DNA of 64,000 nt from Burkholderiaceae bacterium (GTDB lineage Bacteria > Pseudomonadota > Gammaproteobacteria > Burkholderiales > Burkholderiaceae_C), in the NCBI GenBank assembly GCA_024235855.1, contig JACKLN010000006.1, positions 248,001 to 312,000 on the forward strand, read 5' to 3'. The position numbers were made by a program, and so were the translations under genes. Positions 33,943 through 42,404 of this stretch are shown in pieces (the first letter of the stretch is position 1; the number at the start of each line of letters is the position of its first letter). The notes beneath the pieces are model-generated. The model was not told the origin of the DNA and made no database searches. It saw only the letters and a list, made by a program, of their open reading frames with translations.

Positions 33943-34716
33943 ATGCTCGAACACCATGCCTTGATCGCGCCCGTGCGGGCGCTGCCGGCGGCCGGCGATG
34001 TCGATGTCCACGTGCGCTGGGCGCGCGACGATACCGACGTGCGCGCGGCGCAGCGCCTGCGCCACCTCGTCTTCGTGCAGGAGATGGGCGCCCGCATCGC
34101 ACCGCCACGCCACACACCGGTCGGCCACGACGCCGACGTCTTCGACCCCTTCTGCGAACACCTGCTGGTCTGCGCCGGCGAGGCCGTCGTGGGCACCTAC
34201 CGTGTGCTCACGCCGGATGCCGCACGGCGCGCTGGCGGCTACTACGCCGAGACCGAATTCGATCTCACGCGGCTGCGCGGCGAGCGCGCCGGCCTGGTGG
34301 AGGTGGGCCGCGCCTGCGTGCACCCGGACTGGCGCCAGGGCGGCACCATCCTCGCGCTGTGGGGCGCGCTGGCCACCTTCATGCAGCGCAACGGGCTGCA
34401 CACGATGATCGGCTGCGCCAGTGTCGGCATGCGCGACGGCGGCCACCTGGCGGCGGACCTGTGGACGCAGCTGGCGGCCACCCACATGGCACCCATCGAA
34501 CGCCAGGTGCGGCCGCGGGTGCCGCTGCCGGTGGACGCGCTGCGCACCGGCCGCCCGGTGGAGGCGCCGGCGCTGCTGAAAGGCTACCTGCGCTGCGGCG
34601 CGCAACTGCTGGGCGCGCCGGCCTGGGACCCGGACTTCGGCACGGCCGACCTGCCGCTGATGCTGCGCCTGGCGGACCTGCCGGCGCGCTACCGGCGGCA
34701 CTTCCTGGGCCGCTGA
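33943..34716 (+). CDS. OlsB-like GNAT N-acyltransferase
   Basis: GNAT-fold acyltransferase of 257 residues. The pattern of RLRHLVFVQEMGARI near residue 35 and VEVGRACVHPDWRQGG near 115 matches ornithine lipid acyltransferase (OlsB) and hemolysin-related proteins, which N-acylate ornithine or related amines from acyl-ACP. No olsA/plsC partner is adjacent, so ornithine-lipid synthesis is inferred only from family. It sits alone on the plus strand between ptsI and ptsH, both on the minus strand. Start ATG at 33943. Confidence 0.8.
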   Translation: MLEHHALIAPVRALPAAGDVDVHVRWARDDTDVRAAQRLRHLVFVQEMGARIAPPRHTPVGHDADVFDPFCEHLLVCAGEAVVGTYRVLTPDAARRAGGYYAETEFDLTRLRGERAGLVEVGRACVHPDWRQGGTILALWGALATFMQRNGLHTMIGCASVGMRDGGHLAADLWTQLAATHMAPIERQVRPRVPLPVDALRTGRPVEAPALLKGYLRCGAQLLGAPAWDPDFGTADLPLMLRLADLPARYRRHFLGR

Positions 34717-34739
34717 GCCAACTGGTCTCCCAGGGCGGA

Positions 34740-35009
34740 CTACTCGCCCTCGCCGAACTTGTCGTCGATGAGGGCGCGCAGCGCGTCCATCGCGGCCTGC
34801 TCGTCCTCGCCGTCGGTCTCGATCTCGACCTCGGTGCCCATGCCGGCGGCCAGCATCATCACGCCCATGATGCTCTTGGCGTTCACGCGGCGGCCGTTGC
34901 GCGCCATGTGCACGTCGCAGCGGAAACCGCCGGCCAGCTTGGTGAGCTTGGCCGACGCACGGGCGTGCAGGCCCAGCCTATTGCTGATGGTGATGGTGGA
35001 GCGGATCAC
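34740..35009 (-). CDS. ptsH: Phosphocarrier protein HPr
   Basis: PTS phosphocarrier, 89 residues. The phospho-His lies in GLHARASAKL (His15 equivalent) and the regulatory Ser site in GRRVNAKSIMGVMML (Ser46 equivalent). The conserved Ser suggests control by an HPr kinase encoded elsewhere, as is usual in proteobacteria. The gene overlaps the EIIA gene upstream by 32 bases, so the two are tightly coupled. Confidence 0.96.
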   Translation of the reverse strand: MIRSTITISNRLGLHARASAKLTKLAGGFRCDVHMARNGRRVNAKSIMGVMMLAAGMGTEVEIETDGEDEQAAMDALRALIDDKFGEGE

Positions 35010-35433
35010 GGGCGAACGTCGTGGCCTGGTTCTGCGGGCGCGCCGGCGCCAGCTGCATCACGCCCTGGGTGGCGCCGCCGACGGCGCGCGTGACCAGCGC
35101 CTCCAGCGTCTCGTCGGCATAGCACAGCGTGCGCCAGAGCATGGGCACGTTGACACCGCTGACCACGCGCACGTGCAGCGGGTCGGACAGCATCAGCGCG
35201 GCGTTGCAGGGCGTGGCGCCGAAGACATCGGTGAGCACCAGCCAGTCGGCTTCGCGGCCGGGCTCGCCGCGGCGCATCAGCGCGCGGGCCTGGTCGCGCA
35301 CCAGCTCCGGCGTGGCGCCGGGCTGCACGTCCAGTGCCTCCACGGCGTGGCCGCAGTCGGCATAGACATGCGCCGCCACCGCCTTCAGCGCGCTGGCCAG
35401 CGGGGCATGGGCGACGATGAGCACGGCTGCCAT
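34978..35433 (-). CDS. PTS mannose-type EIIA protein
   Basis: Single-domain EIIA-Man protein of 151 residues. The phospho-His lies in LIVAHAPLASAL near residue 9; the core includes VLTDVFGATPCNAALML and SGVNVPMLWRTL. The C-terminus ends with a run of four histidines read through the ptsH start. I chose the ATG at 35433 (MAAVLIVAHAP); an ATG at 35445 shares a base with the MFS stop and is possible. With HPr and EI it forms a phosphorelay without a transport EIIC here, as in other Burkholderiales, where it is regulatory. Confidence 0.92.
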   Translation of the reverse strand: MAAVLIVAHAPLASALKAVAAHVYADCGHAVEALDVQPGATPELVRDQARALMRRGEPGREADWLVLTDVFGATPCNAALMLSDPLHVRVVSGVNVPMLWRTLCYADETLEALVTRAVGGATQGVMQLAPARPQNQATTFARDPLHHHHQQ

Positions 35434-35444
35434 GTTGCACTGCA

Positions 35445-36650
35445 TTATGCGCGGCGCCACAGGAACCAGGCATAGGCCGCGGCGCATCCGACGCCAAAGC
35501 CGGCGAAGGCGGCGCGGAAGGCCGCCGGTTCGGCCCAGCCCGCGGCCTGCAGGGCGTCGACGGCCAGGCCGATGCCCCACTGCACGGCGAACACGCCGCT
35601 GAAGATCACCAGGTTGTAGGCCGAGAGCGCGCGCCCGGCCTGCGCCGACGGGAAGACCTGGGCCAGGGCCGGCTGGCTGATCGACATGCAGGTGCAGCTG
35701 ACGCACCACGCGGCCCAGGCCCAGGGCCCGGCGTCGGCGCCGGCCCAGACGTTGTGGGCCAGCAGCAGCAGCGGCAGCGGCATGCCCCAGCGCAGCACCT
35801 GCAGGGCGGTGACGCCGCGCGCCACCAGGCGCGGCATCACCGCACCCCAAGCCAGGAAGGTCAGCAGCATGGCGGCATTGATGGTGAACAGGCCCGCCGC
35901 GGCCTCGGTGGGCGTCCGGCCGCCCACCTGGGTCAGCCAGGGCCCGGCCCACAGCGCCTGCACGGCGATGAGGCCGCCATACTGGAACAGCGCCAGCGGC
36001 GCCAGGCGCAAGAACAGTGGGTGGCGCAGGATCTCGCGGTAGCCGGCCGGCGCCGCCGGTGCAGCCGAGGGCGACGGCGGCGTGTCGCGCGGCACCAGCC
36101 GCATCATCACCGCCATCGACACCGCCAGTGCCACCGCCACCGCCCAGAACAGCCCGCGCCAGCCCAACGTCGGCAGCAGCCACTGCACGGGCAGCGTCGA
36201 GGCCAGCATGCCCAGCGAGCCGGTCATCAGCATCCACGAGTTGGCCCGCAGCTGCGCGGCCGGGCTGAAGCGGTGACGGAAGGCCGTCAGCGGCGCCATC
36301 AGGCAGGCAGCGACGCCGGCGCCGATGAGCACGCGCGCGGCCAGCAGCGCCGGCAGGCCACGCGCCACCGCGAACAGCACGCAGCCCGCCACGGCCAGCA
36401 GCATCAGCGTGAACTGCACGCGGCGCGGGCCGAAGCGGTCGATCGCGCTGCCCAGCGGCAGCTGCATGGCGGCGAAGCCGAAGAAGTAGGCGCCGGCCAG
36501 CAGGCCCAGTTCGCCGGCGGCCAGGCCGAGGTCGGCACTGAAGGCCGGCGCCAGCGTGGCGGTGACGGCGCGCAGCAGCGCCGACAGGAAGTAGGCCACG
36601 GCGAAGCCGAGGAACAGCGTCGCCGCGGCGCGGCCCTGCAGCGCGCTCAC
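35445..36650 (-). CDS. MFS transporter
   Basis: Major facilitator superfamily protein of 401 residues with about twelve hydrophobic helices. The loop 2-3 motif is GSAIDRFGPRRVQF near residue 68, the N-terminus reads FLGFAVAYFLSALLRAVTATLAPA, and RVLIGAGVAACLMAPLTAFRHRF resembles nitrate/nitrite or sugar-phosphate related exporters. Substrate cannot be assigned. Its stop (TAATG) touches a possible EIIA start, so the PTS proteins may be co-transcribed behind it. Confidence 0.88.
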   Translation of the reverse strand: MSALQGRAAATLFLGFAVAYFLSALLRAVTATLAPAFSADLGLAAGELGLLAGAYFFGFAAMQLPLGSAIDRFGPRRVQFTLMLLAVAGCVLFAVARGLPALLAARVLIGAGVAACLMAPLTAFRHRFSPAAQLRANSWMLMTGSLGMLASTLPVQWLLPTLGWRGLFWAVAVALAVSMAVMMRLVPRDTPPSPSAAPAAPAGYREILRHPLFLRLAPLALFQYGGLIAVQALWAGPWLTQVGGRTPTEAAAGLFTINAAMLLTFLAWGAVMPRLVARGVTALQVLRWGMPLPLLLLAHNVWAGADAGPWAWAAWCVSCTCMSISQPALAQVFPSAQAGRALSAYNLVIFSGVFAVQWGIGLAVDALQAAGWAEPAAFRAAFAGFGVGCAAAYAWFLWRRA

Positions 36651-36668
36651 CGGGTGTTCACCGTGGGC

Positions 36669-37205
36669 TCACGGCGTGGCCAGGGCGCCGAAGAAGGTGT
36701 CGGCGGCGTCGGCATCGATCCGCCGGCCCAGCACCGTGGCCTGCATCACCCGGGTGCCCTTGGTGAACACCGCCACCTGCATCTGGACAGGTTCCCCGTC
36801 GCTGCGCGTACCGTCCATCGCCACCCGCTGGGCCAACGGGTTCGGCGTGGCGCCACGCACCGCCAGCGGCAGTGGTCGCCGGGTGGCCGCACCGACATTG
36901 CCGGCCGTGCTGTCCAGCAGCGCCTGCAGCGCCGGGCCCACCCGGGCCGGGTCGCTCACGTCGGCCACGGCCAGCGCGTAGGTCGCGTCGTCGCCGGCCG
37001 TGCAGGCGTGCAGCGTCAGGCGCAGCGGGGCGCCGTCCAGCGTCACCTCCCGCGCATGCGACACCGGCTTGCACGGGAACTGCATCGCCACGCCGCTGTC
37101 CTCGGGTTGCAGCTGTCGCCAGTCCTGGGCCGGGCTGCAGGCGGCCAGCGCCAGCGGCAGGAGCCAGAGGGATCGGCGGCCGGAACCGCGGGAAGGCGCA
37201 CGCAT
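36669..37205 (-). CDS. Hypothetical lipoprotein
   Basis: Unrecognised secreted lipoprotein of 178 residues. The signal RRSLWLLPLALAAC ends in the lipobox LAAC, so the mature N-terminus is Cys near residue 21. The mature part contains VAMQFPCKPVSH and LTLHACTAGDDATYALAVAD, with two Cys that could pair, and it ends DAADTFFGALATP. Alternative ATGs lie at 37214 and 37226; the latter would overlap the divergent CoA-transferase start. Follows the MFS gene's 5' end with an 18-base gap on the same strand. No function assigned. Confidence 0.7.
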   Translation of the reverse strand: MRAPSRGSGRRSLWLLPLALAACSPAQDWRQLQPEDSGVAMQFPCKPVSHAREVTLDGAPLRLTLHACTAGDDATYALAVADVSDPARVGPALQALLDSTAGNVGAATRRPLPLAVRGATPNPLAQRVAMDGTRSDGEPVQMQVAVFTKGTRVMQATVLGRRIDADAADTFFGALATP

Positions 37206-37224
37206 CCGGTGCATTATCCGGGGC

Positions 37225-38487
37225 ATGACCGAACCCGTTTCCTCCGCAGCGACGCCGCCGGCAGCCCCGGCCATGGCCCTGGCCGGTGTGCGCGTGCTGG
37301 ACCTCTCGCGCGTGCTCGCCGGCCCCTGGTGCACGCAGACCCTGGCCGACCTGGGCGCCGACGTGATCAAGGTCGAACGCCCGGGCACGGGTGACGACAC
37401 CCGCGGCTGGGGTCCGCCGTTCCTGAAGGACGAAGCCGGCCAGGACACGGCCGAGGCGGCCTACTACCTGGGCGCCAACCGCAACAAGCGCTCGATCACC
37501 ATCGACCTGGCCCGCCCCGAGGGCCAGGACCTGGTGCGCCGCCTTGCCCTGCAGGCCGACGTGCTGGTGGAGAACTTCAAGGTCGGCGACATGGCGCGCT
37601 ACGGCCTAGACTCGGCCGCCATGCTGGCGCTCAACCCGCGGCTGGTGTACTGCTCGATCACCGGCTTCGGGCAGACCGGCCCCTACCGCGACCGGGCCGG
37701 CTACGACTACGCCATCCAGGGCATCGGCGGCCTGATGAGCATCACCGGCGAACGCGACGATCTGCCGGGCGGCGGCCCACAGAAGGTGGGTGTGGCAGTG
37801 GCCGACCTGTTCACCGGCATGTACGCCACGGTGGCCATCCTGGCGGCGCTGCGCCACCGGGACGTGACCGGTCAGGGCCAGGCCATCGACATGGCCCTGC
37901 TCGACACCCAGGTGGCCATGCTGGCCAACCTGGGGGCCAACTACCTCGTCACCGGCCAGCCGCCCAAGCGGGCCGGCAACGCGCACCAGAACATCGTGCC
38001 CTACCAGGTCTTCGAGGTGGCCGACGGCCACATGATCCTGGCGGTGGGCAACGACGGCCAGTTCGCCAAGTTCTGTGCCGTCGCCGGACATCCCGACTGG
38101 GCCACCGACCCGCGCTTCGCGAAGAACGCCGACCGCGTGCGCCACCGGGCGGTATTGGTGCCGATGCTGGCCGAGGTGATGCGCACCCGGCCCAAGGCCG
38201 AGTGGCTGGCCGCACTGGAGGCGGCCAAGGTGCCCTGCGGGCCGATCAACCACCTCGGCGAGGTCTTCGCCGACCCGCAGGTGCGCGAGCGCGACATGGT
38301 CACCACGCTGCCGCACCCGCTGGCCGGCGCGGTGAACCTGGTGTCCAGCCCGATCAAGCTGTCGGCCACGCCGGTGCAGCCGCGGCATGCGCCGCCCCTG
38401 CTGGGGCAGCACACGGCGGAGGTGCTGGGCGAACTGGGGCTGGACGCTGACGCACAGGCGGCCTTGCGTGCTGCCGGCGTGGTTTGA
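37225..38487 (+). CDS. CaiB/BaiF family CoA-transferase (class III)
   Basis: Class III CoA-transferase of 420 residues. Landmarks: LSRVLAGPWCTQTLADLGADVIKVERPGTGD read across residues 29-58, NRNKRSITIDL, the catalytic Asp in AIDMALLDTQVAML, and the C-terminal GPINHLGEVFADPQV. The family moves CoA between carboxylic acids (formate/oxalate, succinate and others); the acceptor here is unknown. The ATG lies 7 bases after a -10-like CATTAT, so its mRNA could be leaderless. No partner genes adjacent. Confidence 0.93.
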   Translation: MTEPVSSAATPPAAPAMALAGVRVLDLSRVLAGPWCTQTLADLGADVIKVERPGTGDDTRGWGPPFLKDEAGQDTAEAAYYLGANRNKRSITIDLARPEGQDLVRRLALQADVLVENFKVGDMARYGLDSAAMLALNPRLVYCSITGFGQTGPYRDRAGYDYAIQGIGGLMSITGERDDLPGGGPQKVGVAVADLFTGMYATVAILAALRHRDVTGQGQAIDMALLDTQVAMLANLGANYLVTGQPPKRAGNAHQNIVPYQVFEVADGHMILAVGNDGQFAKFCAVAGHPDWATDPRFAKNADRVRHRAVLVPMLAEVMRTRPKAEWLAALEAAKVPCGPINHLGEVFADPQVRERDMVTTLPHPLAGAVNLVSSPIKLSATPVQPRHAPPLLGQHTAEVLGELGLDADAQAALRAAGVV

Positions 38488-38658
38488 AGCCCTGCGGCCT
38501 GAGCGAGTACTTCCTTACCTGCATCCATCGGTGACAATCGTGAGCAATTGACCCCGCGTCCAGGGGGCGCCGGCCTGCGGTGCCCGCGCGACACTCGGGG
38601 CTTCGGCCCGCCGTCGGCAGTGCACCGGCAGGGACGGGCCCCAAGGAGCGAAACCGAG

Positions 38659-39876
38659 ATGAAGTCACAGAACGGCGGTGCTGCACGACGCGCCGCCGTA
38701 CCGCCACGTGCCGAAATCGCCGCGATGAACGGCGCGGCGGCGCCGGCTTCGGCCGGACCCGACGCGTCGGTCACGGGGCCGGCCGCCGAGCCTCGCCTGC
38801 TGGCCGGTCAGGTGGGCGCCGAGGTGGCGGCGGCGCTGTCGTCGGCATTGGAACGCGTGGAGCAGTTGGCGCGCACCGGGCGCATCGGTCACCACAGCCT
38901 GCAGGCCCTGCAGGACGAAATCCACCGCGCACGCGACGTGGCCATGCTCGGCCAACAGGTCAGCCGCCTGGCCGCAGGCCACGTGCGCCAGGCGCCGGAG
39001 ACGCTGGAGCTGCCGCAGCTGCTGCGCGAGGCACTCAGCCAGCGCCTGGACGCGGTGGCGTCACGCGGGATCGAACTGCGCCAGGTGCTGCAGCCGGCCA
39101 CCGTGTCGGCCGACCCGTCGCTGCTGTTCGCCCTGTTGCTCAGCCTGCTGGACTGGGCCATCGAACACTGCCGCTCGCAGACCGTGAGCCTGCACACCGG
39201 GCTGAACCCCTGGCCGGTGCATGCGGTGCTGGAATGCCGCTTCACCTGGTGCCCGCCCGACCGCCTGGCGCCGGAGGCCGAACTGGCCTACGAAGTGGAG
39301 CGCCTGGAGCGGGGCGACGACCCGTCGCACCTGGACACGGTGGCCTGGCGCCTGGTGGAGCAGGCAGCACGCGCCATGGGGGTGTCGCTGACGCGCGAGG
39401 ACACGGCGTCCCAGGTCCGGCTGCGCCTGGCCTTCCCGGAAGCGCCGCGGCGCTGGCCGCGTCTGGTGGAGTCGCTCGCGGACGTGGACGACGGTGCCGC
39501 GCGCCTGCGCGCGCAGCCGCTGGCCGGCCTGCGGCTGATGGTCTATGCGCAGCGCCCCGATGTGCGGCACGTGGTGCACGAGGCCACCGTGCCGACCGGG
39601 TTAATGGTGGACTTCGTGGCCACCCTGGCCGACCTGCGCGAGTGCGCGCTGCAGGCGCCGCCGGACGTGCTGCTGGTGGACGAACGCGGCAGCGAGGTCG
39701 ACCGGGTGCTGGCCGAGGTGCACGCCGGCGGCAGGGGACCGGTGCTGGTGCACGTGGCCGAGGCGTTCCGCGGCGTGGAGCTGAGCAGCAGCGGCCGCTT
39801 CGAGATCGTGCGCGTCTCGCGCGACACCGCGGTGCGCGACCTGCCGGCGGCGCTGGGCTATGCGCTGAACCGCTGA
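38659..39876 (+). CDS. Degenerate histidine-kinase-like protein with receiver-like C-terminus
   Basis: Soluble protein of 405 residues, not a named family I can place. After a disordered Ala-rich start, residues about 55-130 form a helical DHp-like region (LQALQDEIHRARDVAMLGQQVSRL). Residues about 135-275 resemble a HATPase: LLFALLLSLLDWAIEHC sits where the N box should be, but the key Asn is replaced, and no clear G boxes follow. The last 120 residues (AGLRLMVYAQRPDVRHVV, PPDVLLVDERGSEVDR) look like a receiver remnant. AAGGAG lies 10 bases before the ATG. Probably a non-catalytic signalling scaffold; this is inference. Confidence 0.6.
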   Translation: MKSQNGGAARRAAVPPRAEIAAMNGAAAPASAGPDASVTGPAAEPRLLAGQVGAEVAAALSSALERVEQLARTGRIGHHSLQALQDEIHRARDVAMLGQQVSRLAAGHVRQAPETLELPQLLREALSQRLDAVASRGIELRQVLQPATVSADPSLLFALLLSLLDWAIEHCRSQTVSLHTGLNPWPVHAVLECRFTWCPPDRLAPEAELAYEVERLERGDDPSHLDTVAWRLVEQAARAMGVSLTREDTASQVRLRLAFPEAPRRWPRLVESLADVDDGAARLRAQPLAGLRLMVYAQRPDVRHVVHEATVPTGLMVDFVATLADLRECALQAPPDVLLVDERGSEVDRVLAEVHAGGRGPVLVHVAEAFRGVELSSSGRFEIVRVSRDTAVRDLPAALGYALNR

Positions 39877-39905
39877 CGGCCGCCGGCCGCCCTCGGCCGG
39901 GTCGG

Positions 39906-40577
39906 CTACAGCCCGAAGACCTTCTTCAGCAGCGCGCTGCCGGTGCCCACCGGGTCGCGGCGGATCTTCTTCTCCTCCTCGCCGATCATCCAGTACAGGC
40001 CGTCCAGCGCCTTGCGGGTCACGTACTGCTGGATGTTGGCGTCCTCGTCCTTCACCAGGCCGATGCCCTGGGCCTTGGCCGCCACGCGGTTGTACTTGTC
40101 GGCCAGCGACACCTTCTCGGTGGCCTCGGTGACGATGGGCAGGAACTGCGCGTTCAGCGGCGTGCGCGTCTTGCGCTGGAAGAAGTCGGTGACCGAGGTG
40201 TCGCCACCCTTGACGATCTTCAGCGCGTCCTCCACCGAGATCGACTTCACCGTGTCCACCAGCAGCGTGCGCGCCTGCGGCACGGCGGCCTCGGCGGCGC
40301 GGTTCATCGCGGTGACCAGTTCGTCCACGCGCTTGCCCTGGCCGAAGGTGCGCATCAGCTTGGCCGCGTCCTCCAGCGCCCCGGGCAGCGGGATGCGCAC
40401 CGCCTTGTTGCCCAGGAAGCCGTCGGTGCGGCCCAGGTTGGCCACCGCCGCCTCGGCACCACGGCGCAGCGCCTCGCGCACGCCACCGGCAGCGTCGGTC
40501 TCGGTCAGCGACAGGGCCCAGGCCGGGCGGGTCAGCAGGGCCAGCGGCGGCAGGGTGATCAGGGTTCGACGGTGCAT
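39906..40577 (-). CDS. DUF4197 domain protein
   Basis: Exported protein of 223 residues matching DUF4197, function unknown. Signal peptide about residues 1-20 (MHRRTLITLPPLALLTRPA). The mature part contains GGVREALRRGAEAAV, FLGNKAVRIPLPGAL, VTDFFQRKTRTPL and GLYWMIGEEEKKIRRDP, a segment typical of the family near the C-terminus. GGAGG lies 6 bases before the ATG. It follows lipA on the same strand after an 80-base gap, and ends near the convergent kinase-like gene. Confidence 0.87.
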   Translation of the reverse strand: MHRRTLITLPPLALLTRPAWALSLTETDAAGGVREALRRGAEAAVANLGRTDGFLGNKAVRIPLPGALEDAAKLMRTFGQGKRVDELVTAMNRAAEAAVPQARTLLVDTVKSISVEDALKIVKGGDTSVTDFFQRKTRTPLNAQFLPIVTEATEKVSLADKYNRVAAKAQGIGLVKDEDANIQQYVTRKALDGLYWMIGEEEKKIRRDPVGTGSALLKKVFGL

Positions 40578-40657
40578 GGCGGCCTCCGGACAGCAGGTGG
40601 GGCCTGATGATGCCCCACGGTCCGTGGTCAACGCGGGAATGCCCGCCGCGGTGGACC

Positions 40658-41638
40658 TCAGGCCGTTGCGGCCGGCACCACGCCGGCGGCGTGGGCCTGC
40701 TGGTCGGCGTGGTAGCTGCTGCGCACCAGGGCGCCCACGGCCGCGTGTGTGAAGCCCATCGCGTAGGCCTCGCGCTCGAACATCGCGAAGGTGTCCGGGT
40801 GCACGTAGCGCCGCACCGGCAGGTGGTGGCCGCTGGGCGCCAGGTACTGGCCCAGCGTGAGCATGTCGATGTCGTGCGCGCGCATGTCGCGCATGGTCTG
40901 CAGGATCTCGTCGTCGGTCTCGCCCAGGCCCACCATCAGGCCGCTCTTGGTGGGCACGCCCGGCACCTCGGCCTTGAACTTCTTCAGCAGGTTCAGGCTG
41001 AAGGCGTAGTCCGAGCCCGGGCGCGCCTCCTTGTACAGGCGCGGCACGGTCTCCAGGTTGTGGTTCATCACGTCCGGCGGCGCGGCCTTCAGGATGCCCA
41101 GCGCGCGGTCGTCGCGGCCTCGGAAGTCGGGCACCAGGATCTCGATCTGCGTCTTCGGGCTCAGCGCGCGCGTGCGTTCGATGCAGGCCACGAAGTGCGC
41201 CGCGCCGCCGTCGCGCAGGTCGTCGCGGTCGACGCTGGTGATGACCACGTAGGCCAGCTTCAGCGCGGCGATGGTCTTGGCCAGGTTCTCCGGCTCGTCG
41301 GCGTCCAGCGGGTCGGGCCGGCCGTGGCCCACGTCGCAGAACGGGCAGCGCCGCGTGCACTTGTCGCCCATGATCATGAACGTGGCCGTGCCCTTGCCGA
41401 AGCACTCGCCGATGTTCGGGCACGAGGCTTCCTCGCACACGGTGTGCAGCTTGTGCTCGCGCAGGATCTGCTTGATCTCGGTGAAGCGCGAGCCGGGCAC
41501 GCCGGCCTTCACGCGGATCCAGTCGGGCTTCTTCAGCACCTCCGCCGGCACCACCTTGATCGGGATGCGCGCGGTCTTGGCCTGCGCCTTCTGCTTCGCG
41601 GTGGGGTCGTAGGCGGGCGGCGGCACAGGGTTTTCCAT
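40658..41638 (-). CDS. lipA: Lipoyl synthase
   Basis: Radical SAM enzyme that inserts two sulfurs into octanoyl groups on lipoyl domains, 326 residues. The auxiliary cluster motif CEEASCPNIGEC is near residue 68, the radical-SAM CxxxCxxC is in CTRRCPFCDVG near 95, and the C-terminal RSSYHADQQ supplies the serine ligand region. It lies 10 bases after lipB on the same strand, the usual lipB-lipA order, so both steps of lipoate assembly are encoded together. Confidence 0.97.
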   Translation of the reverse strand: MENPVPPPAYDPTAKQKAQAKTARIPIKVVPAEVLKKPDWIRVKAGVPGSRFTEIKQILREHKLHTVCEEASCPNIGECFGKGTATFMIMGDKCTRRCPFCDVGHGRPDPLDADEPENLAKTIAALKLAYVVITSVDRDDLRDGGAAHFVACIERTRALSPKTQIEILVPDFRGRDDRALGILKAAPPDVMNHNLETVPRLYKEARPGSDYAFSLNLLKKFKAEVPGVPTKSGLMVGLGETDDEILQTMRDMRAHDIDMLTLGQYLAPSGHHLPVRRYVHPDTFAMFEREAYAMGFTHAAVGALVRSSYHADQQAHAAGVVPAATA

Positions 41639-41648
41639 GGTGTCGATT

Positions 41649-42323
41649 CTAAGGACGGGGCTGAAGCAGGGCTTGCAGGCGAGCCGACAACCGTGTGGCC
41701 ACCTCGTCCCAGCTCACGTCGACGCCGCAGTGGCGCAGGTCCACGGTGGCCAGGCCGGCGTAGCCGCAGGGGTCGATGCGGCGGAAGGGTTCCAGGTTCA
41801 TGGCCACGTTCAAGGCCAGCCCGTGGTAGGCGCAGTGGCGGCTGACCTTGATGCCCAGCGCGGCGATCTTGCCCAGGCCGGCAAACGGGTTGCCGCCCGG
41901 CCCGGGCGGGGCCAGCGGGGCATGCGAGGCCGGATCGTCCAGCCGCACGTAGATGCCCGGCGCGCCCACCACGCGGTGGCCGGTGACGCCCAGGCCGTCG
42001 AGCACCTGGATCACGGCCTGTTCCAGCCGGTAGACGTATTCCTTGACGTAGATGCCCAGCCGCTGCAGGTCGACCAGCGGGTAGGCCACCACCTGCCCGG
42101 GGCCGTGGTATGTGACCTGGCCGCCCCGGTTGGTGGCCACCACCGGGATGCCGGCGGCGCCCAGCACGTGTTCCGGCCGACCGGCCAGGCCCTGGGTGAA
42201 CACCGGGTCGTGTTCGACGAGCCAGAGCACGTCCTCGGTGTCCGGGCCGCGGGTGGCCGTGAAGTCGCGCATGGCCGCCTCGATGCCGTCGTACGGGCGG
42301 CGGCCCAGGGTCTGCACCTGCAT
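41649..42323 (-). CDS. lipB: Octanoyltransferase LipB
   Basis: Transfers octanoyl from ACP to lipoyl domains, the step before LipA. The product is 224 residues from the ATG at 42323 (MQVQTLGRRPYDG), matching family starts; an ATG at 42359 would add 12 residues. Motifs: GGQVTYHGPGQVVAYPL, catalytic Lys region KIAALGIKVSRHCAYHG, and catalytic Cys in DPCGYAGLATVD. It is followed by lipA after 10 bases. The conserved upstream neighbour DUF493 is also present but displaced by an opposite-strand Sel1 gene. Confidence 0.96.
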   Translation of the reverse strand: MQVQTLGRRPYDGIEAAMRDFTATRGPDTEDVLWLVEHDPVFTQGLAGRPEHVLGAAGIPVVATNRGGQVTYHGPGQVVAYPLVDLQRLGIYVKEYVYRLEQAVIQVLDGLGVTGHRVVGAPGIYVRLDDPASHAPLAPPGPGGNPFAGLGKIAALGIKVSRHCAYHGLALNVAMNLEPFRRIDPCGYAGLATVDLRHCGVDVSWDEVATRLSARLQALLQPRP

Positions 42324-42404
42324 CGGGGCAGTGTAGGGCTTCGTCAGAAGACCGTGCATGGCGCGACCCAGCCGGCGTATCGTCGCTTCCTGACGTCATC
42401 CCCG

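Noticed and set aside
38488..38658. Promoter or regulatory RNA in the 171-base gap before the kinase-like gene
   Set aside because: Only a ribosome-binding site is convincing; no good -10/-35 pair or stable conserved-looking hairpin was found.
39877..39905. CGGCCG-rich hairpin between the kinase-like gene and DUF4197
   Set aside because: Several competing GC pairings exist and no U-run follows; such stems are expected by chance at this GC content.
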